From positions 3,534,001 through 3,598,000 of the forward strand of contig NZ_CP107945.1 in NCBI RefSeq assembly GCF_036057275.1: a DNA stretch of 64,000 bases, read 5' to 3'. The notes under the pieces are model-generated. The model saw only the letters and a list, made by a program, of their open reading frames with translations. It was not told where the DNA came from and searched no databases. Shown here one piece after another: positions 26,919 through 37,425 of this stretch (position 1 is the stretch's first letter; each line of letters begins with the position of its first letter). The position numbers and the translations under genes were made by a program. The stretch is from Streptomyces sp. NBC_00390. GTDB taxonomy: Bacteria > Actinomycetota > Actinomycetes > Streptomycetales > Streptomycetaceae.

Positions 26919-26921
26919 TCC

Positions 26922-28920
<1,999 letters not shown>

Positions 28921-28970
28921 AGGCACACCGTCCAGGTCTCCCGGACGGGCGAGGACTGCCACCCCCCATC

Positions 28971-29009
28971 GACTGCATGCGTGTGCATATACTGCACACG
29001 CATGCAGTC
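28971..29009. promoter_or_regulatory. perfect 17-bp inverted repeat before FMN reductase gene
   Basis: Arms 28971-28987 and 28993-29009 are perfect reverse complements (each contains GCATGCGTGTGCA or its complement) separated by TATAC. TATACT at the centre resembles a -10 box. The element ends 25 bp before the start codon, so a bound repressor would block transcription. Confidence 0.75.
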
Positions 29010-29034
29010 ACGTACGACGAGGGGGGAGATCTCC

Positions 29035-29601
29035 ATGAACCGCAGGTTCCTGTTCCTGCTCGGCAGCAGCCGTGCCGACGGCAACACCGAGGCGCTGGCC
29101 AGGCTGGCCGCCGAGCAGCTGCCCGCCGGTGCCGACCAGCGCTGGCTGGACCTGACCGCCCATCCGCTGCCCGACTTCGTGGACCGGCGCCATGACGACG
29201 ACAGCGGCTACCCCGCGCCCACCGGGCATGCAGCGACCCTGCTGGACGCCACCCTGGACGCGACCGACCTGGTCATCGCCTCGCCGCTGTACTGGTACTC
29301 CGTCTCCACCTCCACCAAGCGGTATCTCGACCACTGGTCGGGCTGGATGCGGGTCCCCGGCGTGGACTTCAAGCCGCGTATGGCCGGACGCACCCTGTGG
29401 GGCGTCAGCACGCTGGCCGACGCCGACCGGTCGGTGGCCGATCCGCTGGTCGGTACGCTGCGCAACACCGCCGCGTACCTGAAGATGCAGTGGGGCGGAG
29501 TGCTGCTCGGCAACGGCACCCGCCCTGGGGACATCCACCACGACGAGCAGGCCCTGACCGAGGCCAAGGAGTTCTTCCGGTCGGTGACCGTCACGCGGTG
29601 A
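29035..29601 (+). CDS. NAD(P)H-dependent FMN reductase/flavodoxin-fold oxidoreductase
   Basis: A 188-residue flavodoxin-like protein. FLFLLGSSRADGNTEALARLAA is the FMN phosphate-binding loop and ASPLYWYSVSTSTKRYLDHW the second flavin segment. Such proteins reduce quinones, azo compounds or flavin with NAD(P)H. The ATG at 29035 has GGGGGAG upstream. The last 11 bases overlap the end of the ABC permease gene on the other strand. The strong palindrome upstream suggests tight ligand-responsive repression. Confidence 0.9.
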   Translation: MNRRFLFLLGSSRADGNTEALARLAAEQLPAGADQRWLDLTAHPLPDFVDRRHDDDSGYPAPTGHAATLLDATLDATDLVIASPLYWYSVSTSTKRYLDHWSGWMRVPGVDFKPRMAGRTLWGVSTLADADRSVADPLVGTLRNTAAYLKMQWGGVLLGNGTRPGDIHHDEQALTEAKEFFRSVTVTR

Positions 29602-30457
29602 TGTCCTTGGCGGTGAAGCGCGCCCACGCCGCCGACCCGAACACCGCCGCGTACAGCCCCTGGAGACCGAGGTTCCTCAGCACCTCTTCCCCGTACAGCG
29701 GCTCCCGCATCAGGTCCGCGAAGGACAGCCAGTAGTGCGGGAAGAGGTACGGCTGGATCGCGTGCAGCTGCGGGATCGTGTTGAGGATCTGCACGGTGAT
29801 CAGCAGCCCCACCGTCGTGGCCATCGCCGCGATACCGCTGCCGGTGAGGGTGGAGACGAACAGACCGAGCGCCGCGAAGCCGATCAGCGAGGCGGCCACG
29901 ACGACCGCGATCGCGACGGCACGGGCCAGGCCCTCGCCGAAAGAGATCGTGGTGCCGGAGATCGTGGTGACCTCGCCGAGCGGGAAGAGCAGCGCCCCGA
30001 CGGTGAGCGCGGACCCCGCCACCACCAGGGTCGCCACCAGGCAGAAGGCGCAGACGGCGGTGTACTTGGCGAGCAGCAGCCGAGTACGTCCGGCCGGGGC
30101 GACCAGCAGATAGCGCAGGGTGCCGGCGTTCGCCTCGCCCGCGATCGCGTCGCCCGCGACGACGCCGACCGCCATGGGCAGAAAGAGCGGCAGGGTCGCG
30201 GCGAGGGCGGCGAAGACCAGGAACAGGCCGTTGTTGGTGATCTGGCTGATGAACGCCGGACCGCCGCCACCGCCACCGCCGGCCGACCCGCCGTCGCCTG
30301 TCTCGATCTTCACGGCGATACCGATCAGCACGGGTACGGCGGCCAGCACACCCAGCAGCGCGAGCGTGCGCCACCGGCGGAAGGTCAGGGACAGCTCGGA
30401 ACGCAGCAGCCCGAGCGTCCACAACGGGCTGACGGCGGCCGCTTCAGCCTGCGACAT
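29591..30457 (-). CDS. ABC transporter permease (ABC-2 type)
   Basis: A 288-residue membrane protein with six helices. ANAGTLRYLLVAPAGRTRLLLAKY is the typical ABC-2 coupling-helix segment. A Gly-rich loop (GSAGGGGGGGP) lies after the first helix. The gene follows its ATPase with a 14-base overlap. ABC-2 exporters of this type serve drug or lipid export, but no substrate is evident. Confidence 0.9.
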   Translation of the reverse strand: MSQAEAAAVSPLWTLGLLRSELSLTFRRWRTLALLGVLAAVPVLIGIAVKIETGDGGSAGGGGGGGPAFISQITNNGLFLVFAALAATLPLFLPMAVGVVAGDAIAGEANAGTLRYLLVAPAGRTRLLLAKYTAVCAFCLVATLVVAGSALTVGALLFPLGEVTTISGTTISFGEGLARAVAIAVVVAASLIGFAALGLFVSTLTGSGIAAMATTVGLLITVQILNTIPQLHAIQPYLFPHYWLSFADLMREPLYGEEVLRNLGLQGLYAAVFGSAAWARFTAKDITA

Positions 30458-31382
30458 CGAATCCCTCTCCGGTCAGCGCGACGAACGCGTCCTCGAGCGA
30501 GGCGCGCTCGAGGCCGAACCCCCGCACCCGTACACCGTCCCGCACCAGCGCGGCATTGATCGCGGCCGTTTCCGTGTCCTGGTCGGGCAGCTCGCCGGTC
30601 ACGTTCTCCCCGTCCACGCGCACCTCGGTCACGCCCTGCTCCTTGAGCACTCTCGCGGCGTCCGCGGGGTCGGGCGTGAGGACCGCCAGCCGGCCCCGCG
30701 CCCCTGCCGCGAGTTCGGCCACCGGGCCCTGGGTGATCAGCCGCCCCTGGGCCATCACCGCGGCGTGCGTGCACACCTGCTCGATCTCGTCGAGCAGATG
30801 CGAGGAGAGGAACACGGTGGTGCCGTCGGCGGCGAGCTCCCGCACGAGGGAACGGATCTCCCGCATGCCCTGCGGATCGAGTCCGTTGGTCGGCTCGTCC
30901 AGGACCAGCAGCTTCCTGGGCTGCAGCAGCGCGGCGGCGAGCCCCAGGCGCTGTTTCATCCCCAGCGAGTACGCCTTCGCCTTCTTGCCGGCCGCGGCGG
31001 ACAGACCCACCCGGTCCAGCGCGGCCGCCACCCGCGTCCGGCGGGTGCGGGGATCGGCGGTCGGGTCGGCACAGTCGTAGCGCACCAGGTTGTCCCGGCC
31101 GCTCAGGAACCCGTACAGCGCCGGACCTTCGATCAGGGCGCCCACCTGTGGAAGTACTTTCCGCACCGAGCGCGGCACCGGGCTGCCCAGGACCTCGGCG
31201 CGGCCCGCGGTCGGTTCGATGAGGCCCATCAGCATCCGGATGGTGGTGGTCTTGCCGGAGCCGTTGGGGCCGAGGAAGCCGAAGACGCTGCCGCCGGGCA
31301 CGCGCAGATCGAGGCGGTCGACGGCCAACTGCCCGCCCCCGTACCGCTTGGTCAGCCCGTGCGTCTCGATGACGGCCGTCAT
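30444..31382 (-). CDS. ABC transporter ATP-binding protein (exporter)
   Basis: A 312-residue ATPase. GPNGSGKTTTIRML is the Walker A site, YSLGMKQRLGLAAALL the ABC signature, LLVLDEPTNGLDP the Walker B site and SSHLLDE the H-loop. After residue 215 there is the C-terminal domain common in ABC-2 (CcmA/NatA-type) exporters. It forms a two-gene operon with the permease. Confidence 0.93.
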   Translation of the reverse strand: MTAVIETHGLTKRYGGGQLAVDRLDLRVPGGSVFGFLGPNGSGKTTTIRMLMGLIEPTAGRAEVLGSPVPRSVRKVLPQVGALIEGPALYGFLSGRDNLVRYDCADPTADPRTRRTRVAAALDRVGLSAAAGKKAKAYSLGMKQRLGLAAALLQPRKLLVLDEPTNGLDPQGMREIRSLVRELAADGTTVFLSSHLLDEIEQVCTHAAVMAQGRLITQGPVAELAAGARGRLAVLTPDPADAARVLKEQGVTEVRVDGENVTGELPDQDTETAAINAALVRDGVRVRGFGLERASLEDAFVALTGEGFDVAG

Positions 31383-31408
31383 TGCGCTCCCTTGCCCGGT
31401 CAGCCTTC

Positions 31409-31441
31409 CGCCCCGCCGTACCCCGAGCGTACGGCGGGGCG
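31409..31441 (-). terminator. hairpin after LolA-like gene
   Basis: Perfect 13-bp GC-rich arms (31409-31421 and 31429-31441) with a 7-base loop, 19 bp beyond the LolA-like stop and before the ABC ATPase start. It separates the two transcription units. Confidence 0.8.
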
Positions 31442-31460
31442 AAAGCCCTTGACTCTGCTG

Positions 31461-32717
31461 CTACTTGTCTTCGTTCGCGGCCTTCACGAGCGCGTCCTTG
31501 GTGACGGCACCGACGTACATCGTGCCGTCCTCGGTCATCAGGGCGTTGACGAGGCGGGTCGAGAAGACCGTGCCCGAGCCGAACTTACCGGTGACCTTGT
31601 CGCCCAGCGAGTCCAGGAACTGCTGTGCCTCCGGCGGCACATCGCCGTCCTTCGCGCCGCCCTTCCGGTCGCCCTCGAAGTCCTCGGCTCCCGGCGCCTC
31701 GATCTTGGCGATCGAGGTCCAGCCCTCGCCGATGACGTTCGGCCCGGCAAGGTTCTCAAGGCCCTTGAACGCGTCGGGGGTTGCCTGCCCCTTGTCACCC
31801 TCGATCTCCTCGAGCTCCTCCGCCTCGGTCACCTTCGCCCCCTTGGGCGGGGTGAAGTCGAAGGTGGACGCGGCCGGCCGGGAGAAGTCGACCTTGGTGA
31901 AGCCGGCGTCGATCACGGCCTTGCCGCCGCTGCTCGGCGAGAGCGTGAACTTCAGCGGGGTGCCGGTCTCGGCGTCGACCGCGACGGTGACCGCGCCGAC
32001 CGTCGAGCCTTGCTGCTTGGGCTTGATGACCAGCTTGTAGGCGTCGCGGCCGGCCACCTGCGCCGTACCGCCGACGGTCACGGAGGTGGTGTCGCCCGCG
32101 GCCTTCAGCGCCTCGTCGGCGAACTCCTTGGGCGTGGTGGGCAGGTCCCCCGCCGGGGCCTCCTTCTTGCCGTGCCGCTCGCCCCGGCCGTCGTCCTCGG
32201 CGTGGAAGACCTCGTTCGTGGCGCTGTCGTAGCCCCACACGTCGTCCCCGTTGTGGATCAGGCTGTACTCGGCCGAGTCCTCCAGGATGGAGAGCTTCTG
32301 CCGGTCCGGTCCGTCGGCCGCGATCCGCAGCGTGTGGGTGCCGGACGCGAGCTGCGTCAGCTTGGCCTCGGGGGACGCGGCCGACCCGTCCCCCTCGCCC
32401 TTGCCGCCCTCGGGGGCGAACGAGCCGGCGTCCAGGCCCGCGAGGCCGGCCAGGGAGGGCAGACCGAGGTCCGTGGTGATCTTCACCGTGCCGGAGAGCT
32501 GCTGGGTGTCCGACGCGGCGATCTTCTCGATGAGTTCCTGCGCGGTGATGTCCGGCAGATCGGGGTCACCGGAGGCAGCGAGCGCCGGGACCAGCCCGAT
32601 GGTCGCCGCCGCCACTCCGGCCACCGCGACCGGGACGAAGTAGCGGGCGGCCCTGCGGCGTCCCGCTCCGAGGTCCTTGGCCTCTTCGGTGGTCTGTGCG
32701 CTGTCGTTCGGTGCCAT
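31461..32717 (-). CDS. LolA/RseB-like secreted or membrane-anchored protein (DUF2092-type)
   Basis: A 418-residue protein with one N-terminal membrane segment (ARYFVPVAVAGVAAATIGLVPALA) after a short cytoplasmic stretch. The extracytoplasmic part has a LolA-like half-barrel pattern: ITAQELIEKIAASDTQQLSGTVKIT, DSAEYSLIHNGDDVWGYD and AGRDAYKLVIKPKQ, resembling the RseB/MucB group. There is no lipobox. The C-terminal 100 residues (GEGWTSIAKIEAPG onward) are conserved in Streptomyces relatives. A role in sensing or carrying lipids at the membrane is inference. Confidence 0.82.
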   Translation of the reverse strand: MAPNDSAQTTEEAKDLGAGRRRAARYFVPVAVAGVAAATIGLVPALAASGDPDLPDITAQELIEKIAASDTQQLSGTVKITTDLGLPSLAGLAGLDAGSFAPEGGKGEGDGSAASPEAKLTQLASGTHTLRIAADGPDRQKLSILEDSAEYSLIHNGDDVWGYDSATNEVFHAEDDGRGERHGKKEAPAGDLPTTPKEFADEALKAAGDTTSVTVGGTAQVAGRDAYKLVIKPKQQGSTVGAVTVAVDAETGTPLKFTLSPSSGGKAVIDAGFTKVDFSRPAASTFDFTPPKGAKVTEAEELEEIEGDKGQATPDAFKGLENLAGPNVIGEGWTSIAKIEAPGAEDFEGDRKGGAKDGDVPPEAQQFLDSLGDKVTGKFGSGTVFSTRLVNALMTEDGTMYVGAVTKDALVKAANEDK

Positions 32718-32737
32718 GGTGTGCCCTGCCTCCGTGG

Positions 32738-32768
32738 TTGGTCAGGCGTCGTGTATTCATCTGACCAA
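32738..32768. promoter_or_regulatory. inverted repeat upstream of LolA-like gene
   Basis: TTGGTCAG-N15-CTGACCAA, perfect 8-bp arms, 20-51 bp before the LolA-like start codon. Position and symmetry fit an operator. Confidence 0.5.
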
Positions 32769-32832
32769 ATCGGGAGGGCGGAAGCGTCAGACCGCGGGCG
32801 CAACTTGGCGTACTGCTCCGGTATGACGAAAA

Positions 32833-32873
32833 GGCGCGGCGCCTCCCCCGACCAGTAGGGGATGCGCCGCGCC
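32833..32873 (-). terminator. terminator after CHRD gene
   Basis: Arms 32833-32848 and 32858-32873 pair at 15 of 16 positions. On the minus strand the stem is followed by TTTT, a short U-tract, 24 bp after the CHRD gene stop. Confidence 0.85.
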
Positions 32874-32896
32874 CATGACGCGCCGGACGGCGGCTG

Positions 32897-33910
32897 CTAC
32901 TTCTGGACGAAGACGTAGTCGGCGCCGTACGGGACGCCGGCGATCGTGCCCTTGGCACAGCTGCCGGCCGGGGCGACGCCGCCCACCGTGTTCAGCCGGA
33001 GGATCTCCTGGGTGTGGGCGAACAGCCCCCGCTTCTTGCCGGACTGGGTGGCCTTCAGGTCCAGCTCGGGGATGTTCGTGGCGCCGTTCGGCGTCTTGCT
33101 GATCACGGCACCGGTGACGGCGCTGTGGTCAGGGGCGATCCACTGCGGCGTACCGGAGTTGGGTGCGACGAAGGAGTGGGCGATGTTCCCGCCGAGCACG
33201 GCGCGGACATCGCGCTGCTGGAAGGAGTACGTGCCGTCCGCGCCCTTCTTGCACTCGTAGATCTGCTTGCCCTTGACGACGGATGCCTGGAAGCCGAGAG
33301 CCTTGTCGAACCGGATGGAGCTCGTGACCTTGTGGAACTGGCCGCGGACGGCGCCGCCCGGGAACTCGGCGGTGTGCAGATTGGCGTAGAAGCCGTTCGG
33401 GTCGCCCGTGAACGCGGCGAGCACGGCCCTGTCCTTGACCCTGACGGTGCCGCGCACGGCGCCCGACCAGCCCTTGGCCTTGGTGCTGCCCTTGGCGAGC
33501 AGCTCGGTGAAGTCGATCTTGATGCCTCCGTTCGTGCCCTTCGCACCCTGGTGGATGTGGAGAGCGGTCGGCTTGCCGGTGCCGCGGAACTTCACCGCGA
33601 CCGACACCTTGTCCCCCTGCACCTTCACGAACTCGAGCGCCGCGCCGTCGCGGTCACCGACGGCGGGGCCCTGCTGCACCGGAACCTCGTTGGCGCCGTT
33701 CAGGCTCGCCACGAAGAACGCCGCGTCCTTGCCGGACGCACCCGCGCCGGCGCCGCTCTGGACGGTCACGCCAGAGCCGCGGTCCCCGTGGGCGGCCTGC
33801 CGGGCGGAGTCCTTGCCGTCGGCCGCGAAGGCCGGCAGCACGGCGAGGGCCACGCCGGCGGCGGCGGCGACAGCGGTTGTACCGACAAGGATGGTCTTGG
33901 TGCGCTTCAT
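32897..33910 (-). CDS. secreted CHRD domain protein with DUF3455-like C-terminal domain
   Basis: A 337-residue secreted protein. Residues 1-30 are a signal peptide (KTILVGTTAVAAAAGVALAV). Residues 65-195 are a CHRD domain (FFVASLNGANEVPVQQG, PTALHIHQGAKGTNGGIKID, GFYANLHTAEFPGGAVRGQF). From about 210 a second domain begins (VVKGKQIYECKKGADGTYSF) and ends in GVPYGADYVFVQK, resembling DUF3455. CHRD was named from chordin; its bacterial role is unknown. GGGGAG precedes the ATG. A Crp-like palindrome lies 93-108 bp upstream. Confidence 0.88.
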   Translation of the reverse strand: MKRTKTILVGTTAVAAAAGVALAVLPAFAADGKDSARQAAHGDRGSGVTVQSGAGAGASGKDAAFFVASLNGANEVPVQQGPAVGDRDGAALEFVKVQGDKVSVAVKFRGTGKPTALHIHQGAKGTNGGIKIDFTELLAKGSTKAKGWSGAVRGTVRVKDRAVLAAFTGDPNGFYANLHTAEFPGGAVRGQFHKVTSSIRFDKALGFQASVVKGKQIYECKKGADGTYSFQQRDVRAVLGGNIAHSFVAPNSGTPQWIAPDHSAVTGAVISKTPNGATNIPELDLKATQSGKKRGLFAHTQEILRLNTVGGVAPAGSCAKGTIAGVPYGADYVFVQK

Positions 33911-33932
33911 CAGTAAATCTCCCCGTACCGAT

Positions 33933-33953
33933 GCTGACGCCCTCTGCGTCAGC
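33933..33953. promoter_or_regulatory. inverted repeat in CHRD leader
   Basis: Perfect 8-bp arms (GCTGACGC and GCGTCAGC) with a 5-base centre, 23-43 bp before the CHRD start. Could fold in the mRNA leader or bind a regulator. Confidence 0.4.
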
Positions 33954-34002
33954 TTCTGGGCATGAGTACGGAGCGGATCTCAGATTGGACTCAATCCAAC
34001 TT

Positions 34003-34018
34003 TGTGACCTGCGTCACA
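34003..34018. promoter_or_regulatory. Crp-like site upstream of CHRD gene
   Basis: TGTGACCTGCGTCACA is symmetric at TGTGA-N6-TCACA and fits the Streptomyces Crp pattern GTG-N6-GNCAC. The same 14-mer core occurs before the NlpC/P60-type gene at 63475. Confidence 0.65.
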
Positions 34019-34094
34019 GATTCAGAAAGGGAATGCGAAGCTCCGCCGCAAGGTGTACAGCAGGTGAACCAGTGATGGAGTTACCGCGAGTACG

Positions 34095-35105
34095 TCAGCC
34101 CGCGCGGTGGACGACCGCGTCGCAGAGCTCCTCCAGCGCGGCCTTCGCGGCGCAGTCGGGCAGCGGTGCGAGCAGCGCCCGCGCCTCCTCCGCGTACCGC
34201 ACGGTGTCCCGCCTCGCCTGCTCGAGCGCCGGGTGCACCCGCAGCCTGGCCAGCGCCTCGGCGTGCCGGGCATCGTCCGTCAGATCCCCGTCGAGCAGTT
34301 CGACGAGCTCCAGGTCCTCGGGCAGCCCGTGCTCCTCGGCCTGCGCGCGCACCAGCAGCACCGGCAGCGTCGGAATGCCCTCGCGCAGATCCGTGCCCGG
34401 CGTCTTGCCGGACTCGTGCGAGTCGGACGCGATGTCGAGCACGTCGTCGGCGAGCTGGAAGGCGACACCGAGCCGTTCGCCGTACTGGGTGAGCACCCCC
34501 ACGACCCGCTCGTCGGCACCCGACATCATCGCGCCGAAACGGCACGAAACAGCGACCAGGGAGCCGGTCTTGCCGGCCATGACGTCGAGGTAGTGCTCCA
34601 CCGGAGCACGGCCGTCACGCGGCCCCGCGGTCTCCAGGATCTGTCCGGTGACCAGGCGCTCGAACGCCACCGCCTGGATGCGTACGGCCTCCGGGCCCAG
34701 GTCGGCCAGGATGTGCGAGGCCCGGGCGAACAGGAAGTCGCCGGTCAGGACCGCGACCGAGTTGCCCCAGCGGGCGTTGGCGCTGGGCACACCGCGGCGC
34801 ACATCCGCCTCGTCCATGACGTCGTCGTGGTACAGCGTGGCGAGGTGGGTGAGCTCGACGACGACCGCCGAGGGCACCACGCCCGGCGCGTACGGGTCCC
34901 CGAACCGGGCGGCCAGCATCACCAGCAGCGGACGGAACCGCTTGCCCCCGGCCTTCACCAGGTGCTGCGCGGCATCCGTGATGAACGGCACCTCGCTCTT
35001 GGTGGCATCGAGCAGTCCCGCCTCGACAGCAGACAACCCGGTCTGGACATCGGCCTCAAGAGCCTGGTCCCGCACGCTCAGCCCGAACGGCCCGACGACG
35101 GTCAC
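34095..35105 (-). CDS. long-chain polyprenyl diphosphate synthase
   Basis: A 336-residue trans-prenyltransferase. It has GGKRFRPLLVMLAARF (isopentenyl binding), the first aspartate-rich motif LYHDDVMDEADVRRG and the second, FQLADDVLDIASD. The residue pattern before the first motif (small residues in LTHLATL) fits long-chain synthases that make the menaquinone side chain. It lies near the nuo genes, consistent with quinone supply. Chain length cannot be fixed from sequence. Confidence 0.92.
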   Translation of the reverse strand: MTVVGPFGLSVRDQALEADVQTGLSAVEAGLLDATKSEVPFITDAAQHLVKAGGKRFRPLLVMLAARFGDPYAPGVVPSAVVVELTHLATLYHDDVMDEADVRRGVPSANARWGNSVAVLTGDFLFARASHILADLGPEAVRIQAVAFERLVTGQILETAGPRDGRAPVEHYLDVMAGKTGSLVAVSCRFGAMMSGADERVVGVLTQYGERLGVAFQLADDVLDIASDSHESGKTPGTDLREGIPTLPVLLVRAQAEEHGLPEDLELVELLDGDLTDDARHAEALARLRVHPALEQARRDTVRYAEEARALLAPLPDCAAKAALEELCDAVVHRAG

Positions 35106-35312
35106 GAGGGGTACTCCTGTCTGCTGACGATCACACGGATTGTCGATGTGTCGCTGTCATCACTCAAGTCAGCGTATCCGGTCGCCTTTCGATCACCATG
35201 AGCGCCTTCCCGCCTCCCCCGGTATGTTCGTGATCTGGCTATATGGCCAGGACTGGCTCATCTGTCCTGACCCGTGGTCCGGACACCGGTCAGCACTGCC
35301 GCCGAGGTCGCC

Positions 35313-37331
35313 ATGCGCATCCGCACCGAGTTCCCCTACGAGACGGTCCACACGGATCTCCGCATCCCCCTTCCGGACGGCATCGAGCTGTACGCCCGCT
35401 TGTGGCGCCCCGTCACCGACGAGCCGGTGCCCGCTCTGCTCGAATACGCCCCGGACCGGCTGTCCGACACCAGCGCCGCCCGCGACGCCCAGCGCCACCC
35501 CTGGTACGCGGGCCACGGCTACGCCTCCATCAGGGTCGATGTGCGCGGACACGGAAACAGCGAGGGCCTGCCCGGCGACGCGCGCGACGCGACGGAGATC
35601 GTCGACGGGGCCGAGGTGGTCGGGTGGCTGGCCCGGCAGCCCTGGTGCAACGGCCGGGTCGGCATGTTCGGGATCGGCCGCGGCGGCCGCAGCGCACTGC
35701 GCATCGCCGCGCTGACGCCGAAGGCGCTGCGGGCCGTCGTCACGGTCTGCGCGACGGACGACCCGTACGACAACGACGGGATCTTCCTGGGCGGCGCGGT
35801 GACCGCCGCCGGACTGCACGCCGGGAACGCCGCTCTGCTCGCCGACGCGGCCCGCCCGCCGGACCCGCGGTTCGCCGGGGACGCATGGCGCACGCAGTGG
35901 CTCCAGCGGCTGGAGGCCCTCTCCCCTCCTGTACACACCTGGCTGAGCCATCAGCTCCGCGACCAGCACTGGCAGCACGCCTCGGGGGGCGGGGACCACG
36001 GGGCCGTCGAGGCGGCGGTACTGGCGGTGGGCGGCTGGCACGATCCGTACCGCGACACCGTGCTGCGGCTCGTCGGGCAACTGCCGCCGGAGCGCGTACG
36101 CGGGCTGATCGGCCCCTGGCCGCACGAGTACCCGGACAGCGGCCTGCCGCCGGGGCCGGCGATCGGGTTCCTGCAGGAGACGCTGCGCTGGTGGGACCGC
36201 TGGCTGAAGGGTGATTCCGACGGCTCCGCCGCCGCGGGGGGCACCGGTGGGCCGGCCGAGCCGCTGCTGCGCTCGTGGATCGGGGGAGCGCATCCGCCCG
36301 CGACCGCCTACACCGAGCCGCCGACGGGCCGCTGGGTGAGCGACGACGCCTGGCCGTCACCCCGCACCGCCGTCGTTCCCTACGCGCTCGGCGGCCCGCC
36401 CGTCGTCGTCGACTCGCCGCAGCACACCGGCATGGACGCGGGCCGGTTCCGCCCGCTCGGGCAGGACGCCGATCTGCCGCCGGACCAGCGCTCCGAGGAC
36501 GCCCGGTCGGCGTGTTTCGAGTTCCCGGTCGGCGACGAGGCGATCGAGGTGCTGGGCCGCCCGCGGGTCACGCTGCGGCTGCGCCTGGACGTGCCGTACG
36601 GCCAGGCCGTCGCCCGGATCTGCGACATCGCCCCCGACGGAGCCGCCACCCTCGTCAGCCGTGGCGTCCTCGATCTCGCCGCCCGCCACGGCCGGGACCG
36701 GGCCGTGAAATGGCCGCCGGGATCGACCGAGGAGGTGAGCTTCGAACTGGGCGCCATGGGTCACGGGTTCCCGCCCGGACACCGCATCCGGCTTGCCGTC
36801 TCCTCGGCGTACTGGCCCTGGATCTGGCCACGCGCCGGTGCGGCGGGCTTCACCCTCGACCCGGACGGCTCCCGCCTCGAACTGCCCGTACGCGAGCCGA
36901 CCGCGGACACGATCACCTTCGACGAACCCGAGCACGCCGAACCTCTCGGGGTGAGCGTCCCGGCCACCCTCGACGCGCAGCCGCCCCCGCTGCTGGTGAC
37001 CCGGGACGTCGCCGAAGGCGAATGGCGCATGGAGTGCGATCCGTGCCCGCGCGGCACGCAGGTGTTCCCGGACGGTCTGGAGCTCACCGAACAGGCCCTG
37101 GAGACCTACACGATCCACGAGGACGACCCGCTGTCCGCCCGTGCCAGGACCCGGTGGACGGTCCGGCTGCACCGGCCCGAGCTGTCGTGGGACGTACGGA
37201 TCGAGATCCGCTCCGAGATGAGCTGCGACGCCGTCTCCTTCCGTACCAGCGACGAGGTGGTGTGCCGGCACGGCACGGAGATCGTCTTCCACCGCACCTG
37301 GGAGAAGCGCATCCCCCGCCTCGGGGGATGA
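35313..37331 (+). CDS. CocE/NonD family hydrolase lacking the nucleophile serine
   Basis: A 672-residue protein with the X-Pro dipeptidyl-peptidase/CocE alpha/beta fold (IPLPDGIELYARLWRPV; VDVRGHGNSEG) and a C-terminal jelly-roll domain (HGFPPGHRIRLAVSSAYWPW). The elbow normally reads G-K-S-W-G-G; here it is GMFGIGRGGRS, with glycine where the serine should be. The acid/histidine region (GGWHDPYRDT; GPWPHEYPDSG) is retained. It may be inactive or use a different chemistry. ATG at 35313 (MRIRTEFPYE) fits family starts and has GAGG before it. Confidence 0.85.
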   Translation: MRIRTEFPYETVHTDLRIPLPDGIELYARLWRPVTDEPVPALLEYAPDRLSDTSAARDAQRHPWYAGHGYASIRVDVRGHGNSEGLPGDARDATEIVDGAEVVGWLARQPWCNGRVGMFGIGRGGRSALRIAALTPKALRAVVTVCATDDPYDNDGIFLGGAVTAAGLHAGNAALLADAARPPDPRFAGDAWRTQWLQRLEALSPPVHTWLSHQLRDQHWQHASGGGDHGAVEAAVLAVGGWHDPYRDTVLRLVGQLPPERVRGLIGPWPHEYPDSGLPPGPAIGFLQETLRWWDRWLKGDSDGSAAAGGTGGPAEPLLRSWIGGAHPPATAYTEPPTGRWVSDDAWPSPRTAVVPYALGGPPVVVDSPQHTGMDAGRFRPLGQDADLPPDQRSEDARSACFEFPVGDEAIEVLGRPRVTLRLRLDVPYGQAVARICDIAPDGAATLVSRGVLDLAARHGRDRAVKWPPGSTEEVSFELGAMGHGFPPGHRIRLAVSSAYWPWIWPRAGAAGFTLDPDGSRLELPVREPTADTITFDEPEHAEPLGVSVPATLDAQPPPLLVTRDVAEGEWRMECDPCPRGTQVFPDGLELTEQALETYTIHEDDPLSARARTRWTVRLHRPELSWDVRIEIRSEMSCDAVSFRTSDEVVCRHGTEIVFHRTWEKRIPRLGG

Positions 37332-37425
37332 CCACGCCGTCGGGCAGCGGGCAGGCACGGTGCCGCGGCGGGGCGGCGTCCCCGTAACGTGTCACCCACA
37401 CCCGTGGAAAGCGAGGCAAGCACCG

